Below, piece after piece: positions 42,806 through 51,299 of a DNA stretch of 52,268 nucleotides; the stretch's first letter is position 1; the number at the start of each line of letters is the position of its first letter. The translations under genes and the position numbers were made by a program. The notes below the pieces were generated by a model. It saw nothing but the letters and a program-made list of their open reading frames with translations. It had not been told where the DNA came from and did no database searches. Origin of the DNA: Atribacterota bacterium (lineage in GTDB: Bacteria > Atribacterota > Phoenicimicrobiia > Phoenicimicrobiales > Stramentimicrobiaceae); assembly GCA_028717805.1 (NCBI GenBank), contig JAQUNC010000001.1, positions 1 through 52,268 of the forward strand, in the 5' to 3' direction.

Positions 42806-43531
42806 ATGCTAAGAGCTTATAATCGCAAGTATGATGAAATCAGACCAATAAAAATAATGCGAAATTATATAAAATATTCTGAAGGGTCTGTACTTATTGA
42901 GATGGGAGATACTAGAGTAATCTGTACCGCAAGTGTAGAAGAGAAGGTGCCTGCTTTTTTAAGAGGAACACAGCAGGGTTGGATTTCAGCTGAATATTCC
43001 ATGATTCCCCGTGCAAATCAGTTCAGGAATATAAGGGATTCGGTGAAGGGAAAAATTGACGGAAGATCTCAGGAAATTCAACGATTGGTAGGTCGCTCAC
43101 TAAGAGCAGTAACCAACCTGGAAAAGATTGGTTCTAGAATGATCTGGATGGATTGTGATGTATTGCAGGCAGATGGCGGAACCAGAACAGCTTCTATTAT
43201 CGGTTCTTTTATTGCTTTGATTGATGCATTGCAATACTTAAAAGCTGAGAAAAAGATTGGCACCATTCCAGTAAAACATTTTTTAGGTGCAATGAGCGTA
43301 GGAATTGTAGATGGAGAGATATTGCTAGATTTGGATTTTAAAGAAGACAGCCATGCTCAAGTAGACATGAATTTAGTAATGACTGAGCGGGGGGATGTGG
43401 TTGAAATTCAGGGAACTGCTGAAGATCGACCCTTTTCTATGAGAAATTTAATTAAATTAATTGAATTAGCTAAAATTGGTATGAAACAGGTTATTTCGGT
43501 AGAGAAGGAAATAATTGGGGAGCTATGCTAA
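42806..43531 (+). CDS. rph: Ribonuclease PH
   Basis: A 241-residue phosphorolytic exoribonuclease that trims tRNA 3' ends. [60 protein letters not shown] and [20 protein letters not shown] are the conserved blocks, with the phosphate-binding Arg residues present. Full length. ATG 42806 follows TAGGAG. It overlaps rdgB by seven bases. A cluster of tRNA genes, including one without encoded CCA, lies 800 bases downstream. Confidence 0.96.
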   Translation: MLRAYNRKYDEIRPIKIMRNYIKYSEGSVLIEMGDTRVICTASVEEKVPAFLRGTQQGWISAEYSMIPRANQFRNIRDSVKGKIDGRSQEIQRLVGRSLRAVTNLEKIGSRMIWMDCDVLQADGGTRTASIIGSFIALIDALQYLKAEKKIGTIPVKHFLGAMSVGIVDGEILLDLDFKEDSHAQVDMNLVMTERGDVVEIQGTAEDRPFSMRNLIKLIELAKIGMKQVISVEKEIIGELC

Positions 43532-44130
43532 GATTAATACTCGCTACTCGTAATGAGGGAAAAGTAAAAGAAATCAGAGCAAAACTGAAAGATTATCCAA
43601 TAGTAGTAGAATGCTTGCAGAATTATCCTCAAATTCCTGAAATTGAAGAAAATGGTAAAACATTTTCTGACAACGCAGTTCTTAAAGCAACTATAGTTTC
43701 GCATTATACCAATTTACCTGCTCTAGCAGATGATTCTGGACTGGAAATTGATTCTTTGGGTGGGAAACCTGGTGTATATTCTGCCAGATGGGGAAAAACT
43801 GATGAGGAAAGAATTGAAAAGGTTTTAAAGGAGCTACAAGGTATTACTGAGAAACAAAGAAAAGCTTGTTTTATCTGTGTTATGAGCTTAGTAATTCCTG
43901 AAAATATAGTCTATACTACAAAGGGTATTTGTTCCGGAAAAATTACGTTGTTACCCAGAGGACAATCTGGTTTCGGTTATGATCCCATTTTTATTCCAGA
44001 TGGATATGAACTTACTTTCGCTCAAATGGGAGAGCAAATAAAAAATAAGATAAGCCACCGCTCTATTGCTCTTGATAAGATAGTTCAAAAAATTATTGTT
44101 CATTATAATTTTAAAAAATTGTCAGAATAG
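43525..44130 (+). CDS. rdgB: XTP/dITP diphosphatase (RdgB/HAM1)
   Basis: A 201-residue house-cleaning pyrophosphatase that removes non-canonical purine triphosphates. [17 protein letters not shown] is the family's SxNxxK-type start, [13 protein letters not shown] and [20 protein letters not shown], with SARWGK following, carry the catalytic Asp/Glu, and [15 protein letters not shown] and [10 protein letters not shown] close the signature. Length normal. ATG 43525 overlaps the end of rph, with GGGGAG upstream. The rph-rdgB pair is common in bacteria. Confidence 0.96.
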   Translation: MLRLILATRNEGKVKEIRAKLKDYPIVVECLQNYPQIPEIEENGKTFSDNAVLKATIVSHYTNLPALADDSGLEIDSLGGKPGVYSARWGKTDEERIEKVLKELQGITEKQRKACFICVMSLVIPENIVYTTKGICSGKITLLPRGQSGFGYDPIFIPDGYELTFAQMGEQIKNKISHRSIALDKIVQKIIVHYNFKKLSE

Positions 44131-44293
44131 TTAAAACTATTCATAAAGAAAGTAAATTTAAACCTCTTTTTTCATTTCTTAAAACTACTCCCTATAACTG
44201 GTATCTGATATATTATTTATTTACATTATTTTTAATTTTAATTATAATGAAATTACTTGCTTCCCAAATTACAGGAAAAGAGGGATAACTTTG

Positions 44294-44322
44294 TTGACTT
44301 CTAATTTGATATACTATATAAT
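44294..44322 (+). promoter_or_regulatory. Promoter of the tRNA cluster
   Basis: TTGACT (44294-44299), a 17-base spacer, TATAAT (44317-44322). Its predicted start point, near 44329, is only a few bases before the tRNA-Pro gene at 44333. Confidence 0.75.
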
Positions 44323-44332
44323 ACTTTTGTTT

Positions 44333-44410
44333 CGGGGTGTAGCGCAGTTTGGCTAGCGCACCTGCTTTGGGAGCAGGGGGTCGGAGGTTCAAATCCTCTC
44401 ACCCCGACCA
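44333..44410 (+). tRNA. tRNA-Pro (anticodon TGG)
   Basis: Acceptor CGGGGTG pairs with CACCCCG, discriminator A, CCA encoded (44408-44410). Anticodon stem CCTGC/GCAGG with loop TTTGGGA, anticodon TGG at 44368-44370. T arm GGAGG-TTCAAAT-CCTC present. First gene of a seven-tRNA cluster. Confidence 0.95.
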
Positions 44411-44413
44411 TGA

Positions 44414-44489
44414 GCGGGAATAGCTCAGTTGGTAGAGCACTAGCCTTCCAAGCTGGTTGTCGCGGGTTCGAGACCCGTTTCCCGCTCCA
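44414..44489 (+). tRNA. tRNA-Gly (anticodon TCC)
   Basis: Acceptor GCGGGAA pairs with TTCCCGC, discriminator T as usual for tRNA-Gly, CCA encoded (44487-44489). Anticodon stem CTAGC/GCTGG with one G-T pair, loop CTTCCAA, anticodon TCC. T loop TTCGAGA. Only three bases from tRNA-Pro. Confidence 0.95.
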
Positions 44490-44510
44490 TTTTATGAAAA
44501 TATTAAGCCT

Positions 44511-44587
44511 GCGCCTGTAGCTCAATAGGATAGAGCAACGGACTTCTAATCCGTAGGCTGGGGGTTCGACTCCCTCCAGGCGCGCCA
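44511..44587 (+). tRNA. tRNA-Arg (anticodon TCT)
   Basis: Acceptor GCGCCTG pairs with CAGGCGC, discriminator G, CCA encoded (44585-44587). Anticodon stem ACGGA/TCCGT, loop CTTCTAA, anticodon TCT. T arm GGGGG-TTCGACT-CCCTC. Shares most of its body with the tRNA-Arg (TCG) at 44686. Confidence 0.95.
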
Positions 44588-44599
44588 TGAAAGTATAAT

Positions 44600-44678
44600 G
44601 GTGGGCGTAGCTCAGTCCGGTTAGAGCACTGGATTGTGGCTCCAGTGGTCATGGGTTCAAATCCCATCGCTCACCCCA
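44600..44678 (+). tRNA. tRNA-His (anticodon GTG)
   Basis: Acceptor GTGGGCG pairs with CGCTCAC (one G-T), discriminator C, CCA encoded (44676-44678). G at 44600 is available as the extra G-1 opposite C73, the identity element of tRNA-His. Anticodon stem CTGGA/TCCAG, loop TTGTGGC, anticodon GTG. Confidence 0.95.
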
Positions 44679-44685
44679 TTTCTGA

Positions 44686-44759
44686 GCGCTCGTAGCTCAA
44701 TTGGACAGAGCTGTGGACTTCGGATCCAAGGGCTGGGGGTTCGACTCCCTCCGAGCGCG
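44686..44759 (+). tRNA. tRNA-Arg (anticodon TCG), no encoded CCA
   Basis: Acceptor GCGCTCG pairs with CGAGCGC, discriminator G, then CCT rather than CCA, so the 3' end must be completed by a CCA-adding enzyme. Anticodon loop CTTCGGA, anticodon TCG. Anticodon stem GTGGA/TCCAA has a G-A mismatch at its outer pair. D and T arms are intact. It is the only one of the seven without CCA. Confidence 0.88.
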
Positions 44760-44837
44760 CCTATCTTGATGCTAAATACTAATAACGAGTTCATTTAAAC
44801 TGAATATGTTATACTATATACGGTATACTAATTATAT

Positions 44838-44913
44838 GGGCCGTTAGCTCAGTTGGCAGAGCACCTGACTTTTAATCAGGGTGTCACAGGTTCGAATCCT
44901 GTACGGCCCACCA
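44838..44913 (+). tRNA. tRNA-Lys (anticodon TTT)
   Basis: Acceptor GGGCCGT pairs with ACGGCCC, discriminator A, CCA encoded (44911-44913). Anticodon stem CCTGA/TCAGG, loop CTTTTAA, anticodon TTT. The 78-base spacer before it contains CGGTATAC, but I see no good -35 box there. Confidence 0.95.
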
Positions 44914-44926
44914 TTATTAAAAATTG

Positions 44927-45011
44927 GCGAGGGTGGTGGAACTGGTAGACACGCTGGATTTAGGATCCAGTGGGTAACTCCATGCGGGTTCGAGTCCCGC
45001 CTCTCGCACCA
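44927..45011 (+). tRNA. tRNA-Leu (anticodon TAG)
   Basis: A class II tRNA with a long variable arm (TGGGTAACTCCA). Acceptor GCGAGGG pairs with CTCTCGC (one G-T), discriminator A, CCA encoded (45009-45011). Anticodon stem CTGGA/TCCAG, loop TTTAGGA, anticodon TAG. Confidence 0.95.
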
Positions 45012-45019
45012 AAAACGTT

Positions 45020-45045
45020 GCCGCAAAGTTAATTTGCGGTTTTAT
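45020..45045 (+). terminator. Rho-independent terminator of the tRNA cluster
   Basis: CCGCAAA (45021-45027) pairs with TTTGCGG (45033-45039) across a 5-base loop, followed by TTTTATT. It lies eight bases after tRNA-Leu, and tig begins 34 bases later. Confidence 0.75.
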
Positions 45046-45078
45046 TATGATAAGTGGAAGCTTTGGAGGAAGAATATC

Positions 45079-46374
45079 ATGGTTCATATTGAAAAGGATA
45101 AAAAAGAAAAAAATAAAATTGAAGTAAAAGTAACAGTGGAACAGGAAAAGGTTGATGAGGCATTTAAAGATGTATATCGCGATTTCTCTCAAAGAGTAAA
45201 GATTCCGGGATTTCGTACCGGGAGAGTACCCATTAATATATTAGAAATGAATTTAGGAATAGAATATATTAATCAGCAGGTTGCCGAAAAACTCATTAAA
45301 GAAAGTTATACCAAGGCTATAGAAGAAAGCAATCTTGATCCCATTGATGTTCCCAAAATAAATTTAGTACAGATTGAAAAGGAAAAACCTTTTATTTATA
45401 AAATGGTTTTGGAAATAAAACCAGATTTTAAAATACCCCCCTTAGATGATATTTCTCTGGAACAGAAACAACCAGTAGTTTCCAAAAAGGAGATAGAGGA
45501 AGAACTTAAAAAGATTAGAGAAAGTCATGGTAAGTTAAAGGCAATAGAGGATAGGGAATCAAAAATAGGGGATTTTTTGGTATTGGATTATGAAGCCTTT
45601 CTTGATGATAAACCACTCGAGAATAGTAAAAAAGAAAAACAGATAATTCAACTCGGCGAAAGAATACCACCTGAATTCAATAAAAATCTGTTAGGCATAA
45701 AACCGGGTACCGAAAGAGAGATAAAGGTAAAATTTCCAGATAATATAGCTGATAAAAAATTAGCAGGAAAAGAAGTAGTCTATAAAGTTAAAGTTGCAGA
45801 AATAAAGGAGCAAGAATTACCGGAATTAGACGATAATTTTGCTCAAAGTGTTGGTGATTATAAAAAATTAGCAGATTTAAAAGAACATATTAAAAAACAA
45901 TTAATGGAACAGGCAAAGTATGAATCAGAAAGAGAATTCCAGGATATATTAATGGAGAAGGTTTCTGAAAAGTGTAATTTTGAAGTTCCGGTAGTACTGG
46001 TTGAGAAACAGTTAGAAAGTATGATGGGTAACTTAAAAGAAGATTTAAAAGCAAGAAATATGACCCTGGAGGAATACTATAAAGTAATTCAAGCAGATGA
46101 AGCAAAAGTTAAGCAGGAATATCGCTCAATTGCTGAAAAACAGATAAAAAAAGAATTGATTATTGACAAAATTATTCAAGATGATAAAATTACTGCTACT
46201 GAAGAAGAGGTCAATAAAAAAATTGAAGAAATTGCGGAGAGTACGAATCAAAAACCATTGAAGGTAAGAGCAATGTTTGAAAAAAACAAGACCTTAGAAA
46301 ATCTAAAAGAACAGATTAAAAGAGAAAAAGTGATAGCAATACTCTCCCAAAAGGTAAAAATTGTTAAAAAATAA
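45079..46374 (+). CDS. tig: Trigger factor, ribosome-associated chaperone
   Basis: A 431-residue chaperone and peptidyl-prolyl isomerase at the ribosome exit tunnel. The ribosome-binding loop is [16 protein letters not shown] in the N-terminal domain. The central FKBP-like domain (about 155-240) includes [20 protein letters not shown]. The long, Lys/Glu-rich C-terminal helical domain makes up the rest. The frame is open back into the tRNA-Leu gene, but ATG 45079 has GGAGGAAG six bases upstream and gives the normal N-terminus. It is followed by clpP after 14 bases, the standard tig-clpP-clpX order. Confidence 0.95.
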   Translation: MVHIEKDKKEKNKIEVKVTVEQEKVDEAFKDVYRDFSQRVKIPGFRTGRVPINILEMNLGIEYINQQVAEKLIKESYTKAIEESNLDPIDVPKINLVQIEKEKPFIYKMVLEIKPDFKIPPLDDISLEQKQPVVSKKEIEEELKKIRESHGKLKAIEDRESKIGDFLVLDYEAFLDDKPLENSKKEKQIIQLGERIPPEFNKNLLGIKPGTEREIKVKFPDNIADKKLAGKEVVYKVKVAEIKEQELPELDDNFAQSVGDYKKLADLKEHIKKQLMEQAKYESEREFQDILMEKVSEKCNFEVPVVLVEKQLESMMGNLKEDLKARNMTLEEYYKVIQADEAKVKQEYRSIAEKQIKKELIIDKIIQDDKITATEEEVNKKIEEIAESTNQKPLKVRAMFEKNKTLENLKEQIKREKVIAILSQKVKIVKK

Positions 46375-46388
46375 AGGAGATTTTTATT

Positions 46389-46988
46389 ATGTATTTAGTT
46401 CCTATAGTAGTGGAGAAGACTCCTCAGGGAGAAAGATCCTATGATATATATTCACGATTATTAAAAGAAAGGATTATTTTCTTAGGAAGTCCTATTGATG
46501 ATCAGACTGCCAATATAATTATTGCCCAGTTGTTGTTTTTAACAGCAAGTGATCCCGAAAAGGATATCTATATTTATATCAATAGTCCTGGTGGTTCAGT
46601 AAGTTCCACCATTGCCATTTACGATACTATTCAGTATATTAAATCTGATGTTTCTACTACTTGTATTGGAATGGCTGCTAGTGGTGCCGCATTGATTCTT
46701 GCCTCTGGTGCTCAGGGAAAGAGGTTTTCTCTGCCTAATTCCAGAATTATGTTACACCAACCTTTGGGTGGTGCACAAGGACAGGTCTCTGATATAGAGA
46801 TACAAACTAAAGAGTTGTTACGAATTAAGAAGAAGATAAATGAAATATTAGCCTATCATACCAATCAGCCTTTGGAGAGAATTGAAAAAGATACTGACCG
46901 TGATTTTTATATGACCGGAGAGGAAGCCAAAGAATACGGGATAGTTGATGATGTAATAAAGAAGCGCAGTGATATTCAAAAGAACTAA
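46389..46988 (+). CDS. clpP: ATP-dependent Clp protease proteolytic subunit
   Basis: A 199-residue serine protease forming the ClpP barrel. Catalytic triad Ser98 ([11 protein letters not shown]), His123 ([12 protein letters not shown]), Asp172 ([15 protein letters not shown]). [20 protein letters not shown] is the oligomer-lining block. Full length with a short propeptide. ATG 46389 follows AAGGAG. It works with ClpX encoded next. Confidence 0.97.
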   Translation: MYLVPIVVEKTPQGERSYDIYSRLLKERIIFLGSPIDDQTANIIIAQLLFLTASDPEKDIYIYINSPGGSVSSTIAIYDTIQYIKSDVSTTCIGMAASGAALILASGAQGKRFSLPNSRIMLHQPLGGAQGQVSDIEIQTKELLRIKKKINEILAYHTNQPLERIEKDTDRDFYMTGEEAKEYGIVDDVIKKRSDIQKN

Positions 46989-47003
46989 CTTGAGGTGTTT
47001 ATT

Positions 47004-48275
47004 ATGAAATGTTCCTTTTGTGGAAAAGAGCAAATTGAAGTTGGGAAAATTATTTCTGGTCCTAATGGAGTAAATATCTGTAGTGAATGTATTCAGGTCT
47101 GTAATTATATTCTCAAAGAAGAGGACATAAAAAAAGTAAACAAGGATTTTTCAATTAAGAATATTCCCACTCCTGAAGAAATAAAAAAATTTTTAGATCA
47201 ATATGTGGTAGGGCAGGAAAGGGCAAAAAAAATACTTTCTGTATCTGTCTATAATCATTATCAGAGAATTAAGAATAATCTCTTTAAGAAGGATGGAAAA
47301 AGAAAAAAGAAAATAGCAAAGGATTTTGTGGAACTGGAAAAGAGTAATATTCTTCTTCTGGGTCCTAGTGGCTGTGGGAAGACGCTTTTAGCCAAGACTT
47401 TAGCTGATAAGTTAGAAGTTCCCTTTGCTATTGCCGATGCTACTACCCTGACTGAGGCAGGATATGTGGGAGACGATGTAGAAAATGTTTTGCTCAAGTT
47501 ATATCATGCAGCAGAAGAAAACGTCCAGAGAGCACAGATAGGGATTATCTATATTGATGAAATAGATAAAATTGCCCGAAAGTCTGAAAATCCCTCTATT
47601 ACTCGTGATGTATCTGGAGAAGGAGTACAACAAGCCTTATTAAAAATTTTGGAGGGTACTATTGCGACTATGCCCATGCAGGGCGGAAGAAAACATCCCC
47701 ATCAGAGTAATATTGATATTGATACTACCCAGATTTTATTTATCTGTGGTGGTTCCTTTGAAGGACTGGAAAATATTATAAGAAGTCGATTACAATCCCA
47801 TAATATTGGGTTTAATACAGATTTTTTAAGCAATAAACGTCTGCAGGAAAATGACATTTTGAAGAATGTTTTACCGGAAGATCTGATTAAATTTGGTTTA
47901 ATTCCAGAATTAGTTGGACGCTTAACTATTATTGCTCCTATAGAAAATCTTGACAGAGAGTCTTTAATGGATATATTAACCAAACCCAAAAATGCTATTA
48001 CTTTACAGTATAAACAGATTTTCCGAAATCAGGGCGTTGAGTTAAAATTTACCCAGTCCGCCTTAAAAGCAGTAGTAGAAAAGGCTCTAAGCCGAAAAAC
48101 AGGGGCAAGGGGATTAAGATCAATCATTGAAGAATCTATGCTCGATATTATGTATGAAATTCCTTCTCATAAAAATATAAAAGAATGTATCATAACTGAT
48201 AAGGTTATTGAAAGTAATGAAATGCCCATTCCAATTAAGGAAAAGCAAAAAAAGCAAATAAAAGAAACCGCTTAA
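47004..48275 (+). CDS. clpX: Clp protease ATP-binding subunit ClpX
   Basis: A 423-residue AAA+ unfoldase. An N-terminal zinc-binding domain has Cys3, Cys6, Cys26 and Cys29 ([16 protein letters not shown]). [18 protein letters not shown] is Walker [21 protein letters not shown] Walker B, and the pore loops are [15 protein letters not shown] (GYVG) and RKHPHQS. The C-terminal [17 protein letters not shown] block includes sensor-2 Arg. ATG 47004 lies six bases after TGAGGTG; an upstream GTG 46995 is less likely. A Lys-rich insert near 94-113 is slightly longer than usual. Confidence 0.97.
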   Translation: MKCSFCGKEQIEVGKIISGPNGVNICSECIQVCNYILKEEDIKKVNKDFSIKNIPTPEEIKKFLDQYVVGQERAKKILSVSVYNHYQRIKNNLFKKDGKRKKKIAKDFVELEKSNILLLGPSGCGKTLLAKTLADKLEVPFAIADATTLTEAGYVGDDVENVLLKLYHAAEENVQRAQIGIIYIDEIDKIARKSENPSITRDVSGEGVQQALLKILEGTIATMPMQGGRKHPHQSNIDIDTTQILFICGGSFEGLENIIRSRLQSHNIGFNTDFLSNKRLQENDILKNVLPEDLIKFGLIPELVGRLTIIAPIENLDRESLMDILTKPKNAITLQYKQIFRNQGVELKFTQSALKAVVEKALSRKTGARGLRSIIEESMLDIMYEIPSHKNIKECIITDKVIESNEMPIPIKEKQKKQIKETA

Positions 48276-48313
48276 TTGCCATAACTGTTTTCCTTAATGG
48301 TTGGTTATTTTGC

Positions 48314-48342
48314 TTGACAACCTGCAATAATGATAGTAACAT
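48314..48342 (+). promoter_or_regulatory. Probable promoter of the valS T-box transcript
   Basis: TTGACA (48314-48319) with TAACAT (48337-48342) 17 bases later. The -35 box is perfect, the -10 box moderate. The T-box leader begins just after it. Confidence 0.55.
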
Positions 48343-48349
48343 AACAAAT

Positions 48350-48575
48350 AAATATATTGGTGTTGAAAGGATAGAGTAAATAAGATCTAACTATGAATAG
48401 GTTTTATTGAAAGTCCTCCTGGAGCCTTTAGCTGAAACAGTAGTAAGTTTCAACGGTAGTACCGTTAAAATTGTTTAAGTGCCTATTCTTTATATCTTTT
48501 TACTGAAGAACAGGAATTAAGGTGGTACCGCGAACCCTTTTCGCCCTTAGAGAGGATGAAAAGGGTTTTTTTATG
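48350..48575 (+). promoter_or_regulatory. T-box riboswitch of valS
   Basis: The conserved T-box AATTAAGGTGGTACCGCG lies at 48515-48532, directly before the terminator stem AACCCTTTTC (48533-48542) / GAAAAGGGTT (48558-48567) and its T-run. The leader upstream folds: AATAGG (about 48397) can pair with CCTATT (about 48482), with GAAAC/GTTTC and AACGGT-AGT-ACCGTT hairpins inside. Uncharged tRNA-Val would favour the antiterminator. A GTA appears twice in the AGTAGTAA loop, but I cannot fix the specifier codon by eye. Confidence 0.9.
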
Positions 48576-48623
48576 GTTTTTTTACTTATTGTTACAATTT
48601 AATAATGTTCAGGAGTAATTCCT

Positions 48624-51299
48624 ATGAAAAACAATAAATATAAAGATAGCCAATTATTAACCCTCTATAATCCTAAAATAGTAGAAGACCGATGGTATCA
48701 ATTCTGGTCAGATAATAACACTTTTCAAGCTAACAATAATAAAGAAAGAGAAAAAAACTATTCAATAGTGATACCACCGCCCAATATTACAGGTTCACTG
48801 CATATTGGTCATGCCTTGAATAACACTCTGCAAGATATTATTATTCGATGGAAAAGGATGCAAGGATTCAATGTGTTATGGCTTCCGGGCACCGATCATG
48901 CAGGTATCGCCACCCAGAATGTTGTGGAAAGAGAAATAGCTAAAGAAGGAAAGACCAGATATGACCTGGGCAGAGAGAAGTTTGTAGAGCGGTGCTGGCA
49001 ATGGCGCGATGAATATGGTTCTAATATATTGAATCAACTTAAGAAGATGGGATGTTCTTGCGATTGGTCTCGTTTAAGATTTACGCTCGATGAGGGATTG
49101 TCTAAAGCAGTAAGGAAGGTATTTGTAACCCTTTTTAAAGAGGGGCTTATTTATCGTTCTAACTATGTTATTAATTGGTGTCCACGTTGTCAGACTGCCT
49201 TGGCGGATATTGAAGTTGAGCAGAGAGAGGAAAATTCAAAATTATATTATATAAAATATCCCTTAAAATACTCACCAGAAGAATATATTGTAGTTGCTAC
49301 TACGCGACCGGAAACTATGTTGGGCGATACAGCTGTTGCCGTAAATCCAAATGATTCGCGATATAAAAAATATGTTGGTAAAATAGCAATTTTGCCTCTG
49401 GTAGGTAGAGAATTACCAATTGTTGCTGATAAGTATATTGATCTGGAATTTGGAACAGGAGCAGTAAAGATTACTCCCGCTCATGACTCAAATGATTTTG
49501 AACTTGGGAAGAGGCATAAATTACCGGAAATTAATATCATCAATAATAATGGTACTACTAATCAAAATGCAGGTGAATATGCCAATCTCTCGATGCAACA
49601 GGCTAGAGAAAAAATAGTTGCTGATTTACAGGAACAGGGATTTATGGAAAAGATTGAAAATTATAATCATGCTATAGGACATTGTTATCGATGTGATACT
49701 ATAGTTGAACCTTATTTATCTCAGCAATGGTTTGTTAAAATGAAAGATTTAGTTAAACCAGCCATTAAGGCTGTTCAAGATAAACAAACTAATTTTATCC
49801 CTGAAAGATGGTCTAAGGTTTATTTCGAATGGATGTATAATATTAAAGACTGGTGTATTTCAAGACAATTATGGTGGGGGCATCGTATTCCAGTATGGTA
49901 TTGTCAGGATTGTCAGGAATTTATAGTTGAAATGGAAGATCCCCAGGAATGCCCTAAGTGTCATAGCAAGAATATAATACAGGATGAAGATGTCCTTGAT
50001 ACCTGGTTCAGTTCAGCCTTATGGCCTTTTTCTACTATGGGATGGCCAGATCAAACTCTGGACCTGAAAGATTTTTACCCTACCAACCTGTTGGTAACTG
50101 GATTTGATATTATCTTCTTCTGGGTAGCTCGAATGATGGTAATGGGGCTTAAATTTATGGGAGACGTGCCTTTTAGACAGGTTTTTATTAATCCCCTGAT
50201 TAAAGATATTGAAGGGAAGAAGATGAGTAAATCGAGAGGCAATGTTATAGATCCTCTATTAATGATTGAGCAATATGGCGCAGATGCTCTACGTATGACC
50301 TTAGCATCAATGACCATTCAAGCAAATTACATTCGTTTGTCACAAGATAAGATTGAAACATTTCGAAATTTTACTAATAAAATATGGAATGTGGCACGAT
50401 TTTCTTTAGCAAACCTGAATGATTTCAATCCCTCAGAAATAAAGGAAGAAGAATTAGAATTGAACCTGTTTGAGCAATGGATATTAGGACATCTAAATAA
50501 ATGTATCAAAAAAGTAACTGAGGGATTAAATAATTACAAATTTAGCGATTCAGCTATGGCTATATATGAATTTACCTGGAATTATTTTTGTGACTGGTAT
50601 GTAGAACTAGTGAAAGAAGCATTATATCAAAATGACAGTGGCATCAGGAAAAAATCTACTCAATATGTTATCTGGTATGTATTAGAACATATATTAAGGT
50701 TATTACATCCCTTTATGCCCTTTATAACTGAAGAGATATGGCAAAAAATTCCACATCAAGGGCTGAGCATTTCCTTAAGTGAATGGCCTGTATGCCAAAA
50801 GGAGAAAATTAAACCTAATATTGAAAAGAAAGTTGTTGTTATTCAGGATGTTATTAAGGTGGTTCGCAATATCAAGGCGGAAATGAACATTCCCTTAACT
50901 AAGCAAGTTGAAATTTATATTAGAGTAGTGGATAATAAAAAAGAAAAAATATTACAGAATAATTTATCTTATATTAAAAATTTAGCATATGCCAATTCTA
51001 TAATAATAGGAAATACTGTAGAAAAACCCAAATATTCAGCAACCGGTGTTTTAGAAGATATAGAAATTTTTATTCCAATACAGAATGTGATTGATATTGA
51101 GGAAGAAATAAAACGGTTAGAGAAGAAGTTAACAAAGATAGAAAGAGAAATAGTCATTATCAACAAAAAATTAAAAAATGTTGATTTTATGCAAAAGGCA
51201 CCAAAAGCCATCCTTAATAAAGAAAAAGAAAAAATGAAAGAATTAGTAGATATACGAGATAGAATTTCCTGTAATTTAAATACCATAAAATCAGTATGA
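48624..51299 (+). CDS. valS: Valyl-tRNA synthetase
   Basis: An 891-residue class Ia synthetase. HIGH signature: PPPNITGSLHIGHALNNTLQ (HIGH at 60-63). KMSKS is at 533-537 (GKKMSKSRGNVIDPL). The editing domain lies between about 190 and 340 (TTRPETMLGDTAVAVNP, KITPAHDSNDFELGKRH). Cys pairs NWCPRC, GHCYRC, WYCQDC and CPKC are zinc-type. The C-terminal coiled coil (about 825-891) is the tRNA-binding arm of ValRS. It is preceded by the T-box and overlaps folC by four bases (ATGA), the common valS-folC pair. Confidence 0.97.
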   Translation: MKNNKYKDSQLLTLYNPKIVEDRWYQFWSDNNTFQANNNKEREKNYSIVIPPPNITGSLHIGHALNNTLQDIIIRWKRMQGFNVLWLPGTDHAGIATQNVVEREIAKEGKTRYDLGREKFVERCWQWRDEYGSNILNQLKKMGCSCDWSRLRFTLDEGLSKAVRKVFVTLFKEGLIYRSNYVINWCPRCQTALADIEVEQREENSKLYYIKYPLKYSPEEYIVVATTRPETMLGDTAVAVNPNDSRYKKYVGKIAILPLVGRELPIVADKYIDLEFGTGAVKITPAHDSNDFELGKRHKLPEINIINNNGTTNQNAGEYANLSMQQAREKIVADLQEQGFMEKIENYNHAIGHCYRCDTIVEPYLSQQWFVKMKDLVKPAIKAVQDKQTNFIPERWSKVYFEWMYNIKDWCISRQLWWGHRIPVWYCQDCQEFIVEMEDPQECPKCHSKNIIQDEDVLDTWFSSALWPFSTMGWPDQTLDLKDFYPTNLLVTGFDIIFFWVARMMVMGLKFMGDVPFRQVFINPLIKDIEGKKMSKSRGNVIDPLLMIEQYGADALRMTLASMTIQANYIRLSQDKIETFRNFTNKIWNVARFSLANLNDFNPSEIKEEELELNLFEQWILGHLNKCIKKVTEGLNNYKFSDSAMAIYEFTWNYFCDWYVELVKEALYQNDSGIRKKSTQYVIWYVLEHILRLLHPFMPFITEEIWQKIPHQGLSISLSEWPVCQKEKIKPNIEKKVVVIQDVIKVVRNIKAEMNIPLTKQVEIYIRVVDNKKEKILQNNLSYIKNLAYANSIIIGNTVEKPKYSATGVLEDIEIFIPIQNVIDIEEEIKRLEKKLTKIEREIVIINKKLKNVDFMQKAPKAILNKEKEKMKELVDIRDRISCNLNTIKSV

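Noticed and set aside
44881-45078. N-terminal extension of the trigger factor frame into the tRNA-Leu gene
   Set aside because: The frame is open by chance; the extension is tRNA sequence. ATG 45079 has its own ribosome binding site and gives the standard start.
44301-45192. Minus-strand open frames over the tRNA genes
   Set aside because: They are antisense readings of tRNA genes, a frequent source of false proteins, and lack ribosome binding sites.
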